This document shows, piece by piece, positions 7,254-12,106 of a DNA stretch of 12,106 nt. The notes below the pieces were generated by a model, which worked only from the letters and a program-made list of their open reading frames with translations, was not told the DNA's origin and did no database searches. The translations under genes were made by a program, and so were the position numbers. How positions within the stretch are numbered: the first letter of the stretch is position 1; each line of letters starts with the position of its first letter. Source of the stretch: Bacillota bacterium (GTDB taxonomy: Bacteria > Bacillota_A > Clostridia > Lachnospirales > Bianqueaceae); assembly GCA_017420625.1 (NCBI GenBank), contig JAFOIR010000342.1, positions 1 through 12,106 on the forward strand. Reading direction: 5' to 3'.

Positions 7254-8585
7254 ATGAAAAAAGCGGTCAAGTTTGGGGGAAGTTCTCTGGCAGATGCAGC
7301 ACAGTTCAGAAAATGCGCTGCTATCATTCAGGCAGATCCGTCCAGAAGGTATGTAGTACCTTCTGCCCCGGGCAAACGATTTCGGGATGATGTAAAGATC
7401 ACCGATATGCTGATCGAATGTTACGAGATCCAGCGGAAAGATCTGGATCAGGGGTTGGAATGTTTTTCCAGAGTAGAAGATCGATTTGATGAGATCATCC
7501 GGGATCTTAACCTGGATTATTCGCTGGAACCGGAATATCGGCTGATCCGAAGCTATATGGAAGAAGGGCTTTCCAGAGACTATCTTGTCAGCAGGGGAGA
7601 ATTCCTTTCCGGTAAAGTACTTGCAGCTCTGCTTGGATTCCCGTTTGTTGACCCGGCAGATTATATCGTTTTCAACAGCAATGGCGTTTTCGAAGAACAG
7701 AAAACGGCAGCCGCTTTCAGAAAAATCGTGGATATGGATTGTTTTGTTATGCCGGGATTTTACGGTGCAACAGAGACAGGCCGCGTGAAAACGTTTTCCC
7801 GCGGCGGATCCGATATAACCGGATCCGTTGTAGCTGGCGGCATGCATGTGGATATCTATGAAAACTGGACAGATGTCAGCGGCTTTCTGATGGCTGATCC
7901 CAGGATAGTGGATAATCCCCTTCCTATTACGGAGATTTCCTATAGTGAACTTCGTGAGCTTTCCTACATGGGAGCACAGGTCTTCCATGAGGAAGCAATT
8001 TTCCCGGCAAGAGAAGCCGGAATCCCAATCAATATCCGCAATACGAACCGGCCGGAAGATGAAGGATCCTGGGTTCGAACGGATGACAAAACCTCTGATG
8101 AGCATTTGTTCATTACCGGTGTAACGGGCAAAAAAGGCTTTATGTCCATGTCCTTTGAAAAGGATGTCGGAGGAGACCGGCTTCCCTTCGGACGAAAAGT
8201 GCTGCAAATGTTTGAAGAGGCCAAGGTCATGGTCGAGCATGTACCTTCCAGTATCGGAACGATGACAGTCGTTGTGGATGCCAGAGAGATCAGCGGTAAG
8301 GAAGAGAACATTCTTCGCCGGGTTCGTCGTGAGATTGATCCGTACAGCATCACCGTTGAGAGAAACCTTGCGCTGGTGGCAGTCGTTGGTATCAAGATGC
8401 GCGGCGTCGTCGGTATAACTTCTGATATGCTGCGTGTTCTGGCAGAAGAAGGAATCAACGTTCGGATGCTGATCCAGGGCATTAAGGAGATCAGCCTGAT
8501 CATCGGCATCAACGAAGAAGATTTTGAGAAGGCGATCCGCCTTCTGTATGCGTTTGCACTAAAGAGAAATCAAAAAGAAAACTAG
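7254..8585 (+). CDS. lysC: Aspartate kinase (monofunctional, two ACT domains)
   Basis: This enzyme phosphorylates L-aspartate to aspartyl phosphate, the first step toward lysine, methionine, threonine and diaminopimelate. Diaminopimelate also feeds peptidoglycan, which fits loosely with its neighbours. In the 443 residues the N-terminal kinase domain starts with KFGGSSL at 6-12. It includes VPSAPGKRF, SRGEFLSGK, the nucleotide-region motif FSRGGSD at 181-187, and DPRIV. Two ACT domains follow (about 286-365 and 372-443), the usual site of end-product feedback. No homoserine dehydrogenase domain is fused. I chose the ATG at 7254; AAAGGA (7236-7241) precedes it at a rather long 12 bp. A GTG at 7215 would start inside the -10 box region. 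The gene is isolated between two hairpins, so it appears to be monocistronic. The isozyme and its effector cannot be told from sequence. Confidence 0.93.
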   Translation: MKKAVKFGGSSLADAAQFRKCAAIIQADPSRRYVVPSAPGKRFRDDVKITDMLIECYEIQRKDLDQGLECFSRVEDRFDEIIRDLNLDYSLEPEYRLIRSYMEEGLSRDYLVSRGEFLSGKVLAALLGFPFVDPADYIVFNSNGVFEEQKTAAAFRKIVDMDCFVMPGFYGATETGRVKTFSRGGSDITGSVVAGGMHVDIYENWTDVSGFLMADPRIVDNPLPITEISYSELRELSYMGAQVFHEEAIFPAREAGIPINIRNTNRPEDEGSWVRTDDKTSDEHLFITGVTGKKGFMSMSFEKDVGGDRLPFGRKVLQMFEEAKVMVEHVPSSIGTMTVVVDAREISGKEENILRRVRREIDPYSITVERNLALVAVVGIKMRGVVGITSDMLRVLAEEGINVRMLIQGIKEISLIIGINEEDFEKAIRLLYAFALKRNQKEN

Positions 8586-8588
8586 AGT

Positions 8589-8640
8589 ATATTTCCTTTA
8601 TAATTTGTTACAGAAATGTTACAAATTATAAAGGAAATAT
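8589..8640. repeat. Perfect 20-bp inverted repeat between lysC and the regulator gene
   Basis: The arms at 8589-8608 and 8621-8640 are exact reverse complements over 20 bp. The intervening 12 bases add a T-T mismatch and three more pairs (ACA/TGT) closed by a GAAA loop. The arms are A/T-rich and begin 3 bp after the lysC stop codon. Only TTT (8641-8643) follows the right arm before CG, so it is not a textbook terminator in either direction. It may still end lysC transcription, protect the 3' end, or act as an operator for the promoter 12 bp downstream. Confidence 0.95.
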
Positions 8641-8652
8641 TTCGATTATATA

Positions 8653-8681
8653 TTGCGTAAGAGATATTTCTGTAGTATAAT
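8653..8681 (+). promoter_or_regulatory. Promoter of the regulator-ftsEX operon
   Basis: A perfect TATAAT -10 box (8676-8681) lies 17 bp after TTGCGT (8653-8658), a 3-of-6 -35 box. A weak -35 with a strong -10 often marks a regulated promoter. The spacer contains GAGATATTTC (8661-8670), which matches 9 of 10 bases of the palindrome GAAATATTTC (8634-8643). Confidence 0.65.
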
Positions 8682-8716
8682 ATTGATAATCCGCATTCGA
8701 GAGATAGGAGGAAGCT

Positions 8717-9817
8717 ATGATTTCCAATCAGATCCTGCAGTCAACCATTGATGGCGTCAAAGCAATTACGAAAATCGATATTTCCGTAATGGATACCGAA
8801 GGAAATATTCTGGCATCGACAGAAGAATCCAGGAATACCAAGAGTCTTGCTTTTGTTCCTGATATGCTCAGCTCCAAAGCTGACAGCATGCAGCTTCAGG
8901 GATACCAGCTCTTTAAAGTATATGATGCAGCGGAAGTAACTTATATCGTTGCGATCCGGGGTGAAGATGAAGATGCCTATAAGATCGGCAAGATCGTAGC
9001 TTTTCAGATCCAGAATCTTCTTGTAGCTTACAAGGAACGTTTTGATAAGGATAACTTTATCAAGAACCTCCTCCTGGACAATCTGCTGTTGGTAGATATC
9101 TATATCCGCGCCAAGAAGCTTCGCATCGATAACAATGTTCCTCGTGTCGTTTATCTGATCGAGTCAAATAACGACAGCGAGACCAACACGAATGTGATGG
9201 ATGTTGTACGGGGAATTTATCCTGTGAAAACGAAAGACTTCATCACAGCCGTGGATGAAAGCCATATTATTCTTGTCAAAGACGTATCGGATGATATGAG
9301 CCGCGGTGCACTGGAAAAGGCTGCCGGTATGATCAGCAGTATGCTTTCCAGCGAAGCGATGGGCAAGGTCAGGATCGCGCTTGGATCGGTAGTGAAAGAT
9401 CTGAAGGATATCTCCCGCTCCTACAAAGAAGCCAAGATGGCACTGGAAGTGGGTAAGATCTTCTATGAGGACAAGTATGTCATCAATTACAACCGTCTCG
9501 GTATCGGCCGGCTGATCTATCAGCTGCCGCTGCCGCTTTGCCGGATGTATATCGAAGAGATCTTCAAGGATATCCGCATCGAGGATTTCGATGAAGAGAC
9601 CCTGAATACAGTCAGCAAATTCTTCGAAAACAGTCTGAATATCTCAGAGACTTCCCGTCAGTTGTATATCCACAGAAATACGCTGGTATACCGTCTGGAT
9701 AAGCTTCAGAAGAATACCGGACTGGATATTCGGATTTTCGATGATGCAATCACATTTAAGATTGCGCTGATGGTGGCTAAGTACATGAATTACATGGAGC
9801 AGAACGGATTCAAATGA
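8717..9817 (+). CDS. CdaR/PucR-type transcriptional regulator
   Basis: This is a likely cytoplasmic DNA-binding regulator of 366 residues. Residues 1-108 look like a small-molecule or PAS-like sensor (TKIDISVMDTEGNILAST), resembling the N-terminal sugar-diacid recognition domain of CdaR proteins. A helical linker (FIKNLLLDNLLLVDIYIRAKKL) follows, then a GGDEF-like middle region typical of PucR/CdaR proteins (about 140-270). The C-terminal PucR-type helix-turn-helix spans about 296-358 (TVSKFFENSLNISETSRQLYIHRNTLVYRLDKL, given here only as a landmark around H319). The ATG at 8717 has AGGAGG 5 bp upstream. Its stop overlaps the ftsE start as ATGA, so the two are probably translationally coupled. 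The ligand is unknown; sugar diacids are only the family precedent. It could regulate its own operon, metabolism, or both. Confidence 0.85.
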   Translation: MISNQILQSTIDGVKAITKIDISVMDTEGNILASTEESRNTKSLAFVPDMLSSKADSMQLQGYQLFKVYDAAEVTYIVAIRGEDEDAYKIGKIVAFQIQNLLVAYKERFDKDNFIKNLLLDNLLLVDIYIRAKKLRIDNNVPRVVYLIESNNDSETNTNVMDVVRGIYPVKTKDFITAVDESHIILVKDVSDDMSRGALEKAAGMISSMLSSEAMGKVRIALGSVVKDLKDISRSYKEAKMALEVGKIFYEDKYVINYNRLGIGRLIYQLPLPLCRMYIEEIFKDIRIEDFDEETLNTVSKFFENSLNISETSRQLYIHRNTLVYRLDKLQKNTGLDIRIFDDAITFKIALMVAKYMNYMEQNGFK

Positions 9818-10500
9818 TAGAATTACAAAACGTGACAAAGGTCTACGAGGGGGACGTGACCGGGGTCGAGCATATCAATCTGAAGATCGAAGACGGTGAA
9901 TTTGTTTTCATCGTAGGCGAGAGCGGATCAGGAAAGAGTACACTGCTCAAGCTTCTGATGCGGGAACTGGTTCCCGATGAAGGTTCGATCATTATCGACG
10001 GACAGGATATTACCAAGCTGCGCCGCGGAAAAGTGGCGGAGCTTCGTCGAAACATGGGAATCGTTTTCCAGGATTACCGTCTGCTGTCTTCACGGACGGT
10101 CTATGAGAATGTCGCTTTTGCGCTGGAAGTCATCGAAGTTCCTCCGAAGAAGATCCAGCGTTCTGTTCCGGCAGCACTGAATCTCGTCGGCCTGGCACAC
10201 AAGGCCAAATCTCTTCCGAACGGAATCTCCGGCGGTGAGCAGCAGAGAACAGCGATTGCCAGAGCAATCGTGAATAATCCTCATCTGGTACTTGCAGATG
10301 AGCCTACCGGCAATCTGGATCCGCGCAATTCGGAAGAAATCATGGATGTGCTGGACGCCATTAACCGCCGAGGAACCACCGTTATTGTAGCGACACATGA
10401 CCGTGATATCGTTGATGAGATGCAGAAACGAGTGATCCATATCGAAGATGGCTGTATCGTCAGAGACTCCGAAGAAGGGGGATATGACGATGAAGATTAG
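9814..10500 (+). CDS. ftsE: Cell division ABC transporter ATPase FtsE
   Basis: FtsE is the cytoplasmic ATPase of the FtsEX complex, which uses ATP hydrolysis to activate periplasmic or extracellular murein hydrolases rather than to move a substrate. The 228 residues are the usual length. Motifs are Walker A GESGSGKST at 35-43 (K41), a Q-loop in VFQDYRLL, the signature ISGGEQQ at 138-144, Walker B LVLADE at 158-163 with catalytic E163, the D-loop GNLD, and the H-loop H195 in ATHD. The start codon overlaps the regulator's stop (ATGA). A GGAG at 9796-9799 is 14 bp away, too far to work well, so translation probably depends on ribosomes arriving from the upstream gene. The acidic tail (EEGGYDDED) overlaps ftsX by 11 bp. 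Confidence 0.96.
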   Translation: MIELQNVTKVYEGDVTGVEHINLKIEDGEFVFIVGESGSGKSTLLKLLMRELVPDEGSIIIDGQDITKLRRGKVAELRRNMGIVFQDYRLLSSRTVYENVAFALEVIEVPPKKIQRSVPAALNLVGLAHKAKSLPNGISGGEQQRTAIARAIVNNPHLVLADEPTGNLDPRNSEEIMDVLDAINRRGTTVIVATHDRDIVDEMQKRVIHIEDGCIVRDSEEGGYDDED

Positions 10501-11407
10501 GACCGTCGGAATCTGTATGAAAGAGGGCTTCAAGAGTGTCTTCCGTAACGGGCTGATGTCTCTTGCTTCGATCGGTACGATCACGGCCTGCTTGATCATT
10601 CTGGGAATCGTTTACTGTCTGGTCATGAATGTAAGAAGTTTCGCAGACAGCATGAACTCAACACTTGGTATGGTTGCCTGGCTGAAGCCGGGAATCACCC
10701 AAAACGAGGTTCAGGAGATGGAAGCTCAGCTTCAAGCCAGAGATGATATCGGTGACTACCGGTATGTATCTGCGGAAGAAGCCTGGGAGATTTTCAAGAA
10801 TGATATGCTGGGCGGATATGAGATCAGCGATATGCTGATGGATGATCTGAATAATGATAACCCTCTGAAGAATTCTGCGAATATTGAGATCTACCCCAAA
10901 GCAGCGGGTGATCAGGTCGGTATCGTGGATTTCCTGAATAACTCTCCTTATGTACGAAAAGTGAGCTATTCTCAGAATGCATCAAGGGCACTTTCTTCCT
11001 TTGCTGCACTGGTGACCTATGTGGGCGTTGCGCTGATCGGTTTTCTGATCTTCATCGCCCTTCTGCTGATTACGAATACGATCAAACTCTCCGTTTATAT
11101 CCGTAAACGGGAAATCAACATCATGAAATATATCGGAGCAACGGATGCATTCGTCCGTCTGCCGTTTGTGATCGAGGGTATGATGATCGGCATACTTGGT
11201 GCCATCATCCCGACAGCACTGGTATACTTCGGTTATGATGCGTTGATCAGACTGGTAGAGAATCGATTCAATGCAATCTCTTCTCTCTTTGAGTTCCTGA
11301 GCGTTTCCTCGATCATGCAGGGTTTGATTCCGCTCTTTCTCATTTTAAGTGTAGGTGTTGGTGTTATCGGAAGTTCGATCTCCATGCGCAAGCACCTGAA
11401 GGTCTGA
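10490..11407 (+). CDS. ftsX: Cell division ABC transporter permease FtsX
   Basis: FtsX is the membrane half of FtsEX. It senses FtsE and passes the conformational signal to an extracellular hydrolase or activator. The 305 residues show one helix at about 22-46, a large extracellular domain (about 48-173) that is the known hydrolase-docking region, and three more helices at about 174-198, 225-250 and 278-300. The cytoplasmic stretch YIRKREINIMKYIGAT after the second helix is the typical FtsE-coupling segment. I chose the ATG at 10490, 8 bp after AAGGGGG (10475-10481). The ATG at 10484 is only 2 bp from that site, and one at 10448 has none. The gene following it encodes a coiled-coil secreted protein, the expected partner. 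Confidence 0.95.
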   Translation: MKIRTVGICMKEGFKSVFRNGLMSLASIGTITACLIILGIVYCLVMNVRSFADSMNSTLGMVAWLKPGITQNEVQEMEAQLQARDDIGDYRYVSAEEAWEIFKNDMLGGYEISDMLMDDLNNDNPLKNSANIEIYPKAAGDQVGIVDFLNNSPYVRKVSYSQNASRALSSFAALVTYVGVALIGFLIFIALLLITNTIKLSVYIRKREINIMKYIGATDAFVRLPFVIEGMMIGILGAIIPTALVYFGYDALIRLVENRFNAISSLFEFLSVSSIMQGLIPLFLILSVGVGVIGSSISMRKHLKV

Positions 11408-11420
11408 GGAGAATGAGATT

Positions 11421-12106
11421 ATGAAAACGAAAACAAAACGGATCCTGTCCATGGTGCTGGCAGTCCTTCTGGTACTTGCCATGCTGGCCGGTGTTATACT
11501 CCCTGCACTCGGTGATGAGATGGACGATCTGGAGGGAGAAAAAGAACGTCTGGAACAGGAAAAAGCTGATGCTGAAGCGATTGCCAATGCAACAGATGAA
11601 GAACTGGCAGCGGCTCAGGCAAAACTGGATAAAGTCAGCACGGAGATCGAAGGTATCAATACCAAGCTTTCCGAAGTTGGTGACAGACTGGTAAAACTGA
11701 ACCGTCAGATCGCGGATAATGAACAGCTGCTGGCAGATAAACAGGCAGAACTGGAAAATGCGCAGCAGGATATGCACATCTATTATCAGGCGCTCAAAAG
11801 CCGGATCCAGATGATGTATGAAAATGATCGGGTCACCTATCTGGAGATCCTTCTGAACGCAGGAAGCCTTTCTGACTTCTTCAGCCGCTTCGAGTATATC
11901 AGTGAGATGGTAGAGTATGATAACCATATCATGGAACAGCTGAATGCCTGCAAAGAAACGATTGAAGCAGCCAAAGCAACGATCGAAGATACGCATACAC
12001 AGCTGGAAGCGGACAAGAAAGAACAGGTTGAGCGTCAGGATGAACTGCAGGGCTACCTGGATCAGAAACAGGAGCAGTATGCAAGCCTGAAAGATGACGA
12101 ACTTGC
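11421..12106 (+). CDS. PcsB/CwlO/EnvC-like secreted coiled-coil murein hydrolase or activator (3' partial)
   Basis: Only the first 228 residues are in the window; the frame is open to the right edge. A signal peptide is clear: a basic KTKTKR start, a hydrophobic core to about residue 28, and a probable cleavage after ALG at 29-31. The rest is a long, Glu/Gln/Lys-rich coiled coil (from about residue 35). It is interrupted by SRIQMMYENDRVTYLEILLNAGSLSDFFSRFEY (around 130-165), a pattern typical of the N-terminal coiled-coil domain of PcsB and related FtsX partners. GAGGAG (11406-11411) lies 9 bp before the ATG and overlaps the ftsX stop. The catalytic end, which could be M23, CHAP or NlpC/P60, is outside the window. 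Its position right after ftsX strongly suggests it is the FtsEX-controlled protein. Confidence 0.88.
   Translation, partial: MKTKTKRILSMVLAVLLVLAMLAGVILPALGDEMDDLEGEKERLEQEKADAEAIANATDEELAAAQAKLDKVSTEIEGINTKLSEVGDRLVKLNRQIADNEQLLADKQAELENAQQDMHIYYQALKSRIQMMYENDRVTYLEILLNAGSLSDFFSRFEYISEMVEYDNHIMEQLNACKETIEAAKATIEDTHTQLEADKKEQVERQDELQGYLDQKQEQYASLKDDEL

Noticed and set aside
7182..8240. Long antisense open frame (about 350 codons) opposite the aspartate kinase gene
   Set aside because: It lies wholly opposite a well-supported gene, has no ribosome site or recognisable domain, and is Phe/His/Cys/Ser-rich as expected of a shadow frame.
8586..8716. Riboswitch or T-box upstream of the regulator
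   Set aside because: The hairpin lies upstream of the predicted promoter, so it would not be in the regulator's own leader, and no T-box or known riboswitch motif is visible.

Overview
The window reads as chromosomal housekeeping DNA from a Gram-positive Firmicute, most likely a clostridial (Lachnospiraceae-like) species. Pointers are FtsQ/DivIB with a POTRA domain, an aspartate kinase of the clostridial type, a CdaR/PucR-type regulator, FtsEX followed by a PcsB/CwlO-like coiled-coil secreted protein, strong AGGAGG-type ribosome binding sites, and a division-and-cell-wall (dcw) cluster without ftsA or murG. The lineage is an inference from gene families and gene order. All genes lie on the + strand.

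Region 1 (1-5795) is the middle of a dcw cluster: murF (5' end outside the window), mraY, murD, ftsW and divIB/ftsQ. They are tightly packed; murD and ftsW overlap by 11 bp, so they look co-transcribed. MurF finishes the UDP-MurNAc-pentapeptide, MurD adds its D-Glu earlier in the same pathway, MraY loads the finished precursor onto lipid, FtsW polymerises septal glycan strands, and DivIB is a divisome scaffold.

Region 2 (5796-7180) is ftsZ in its own unit. It has a good sigma-A promoter (17-bp spacer) and ends at a strong intrinsic terminator.

Region 3 (7181-8640) is a monofunctional, ACT-domain aspartate kinase with a very short leader. It is followed by an intergenic region holding a perfect 20-bp inverted repeat.

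Region 4 (8641-12106) is a second operon: a CdaR/PucR-type regulator that overlaps ftsE by 4 bp, then ftsE, ftsX and the N-terminal part of a PcsB/CwlO/EnvC-like murein hydrolase or activator running off the right edge. FtsEX is known to control hydrolases of this kind across the membrane. The unusual point is the regulator coupled to this unit.

No stretch longer than about 130 bp lacks a gene. I saw no tRNA, rRNA, CRISPR, insertion sequence, prophage or defence genes. I found no convincing new multi-gene system. The items most worth checking are the regulator-ftsEX coupling, the inverted repeat and repeated ATATTTC motifs at its promoter, and the long Arg/Ser/Thr-rich N-terminal tail of FtsW.
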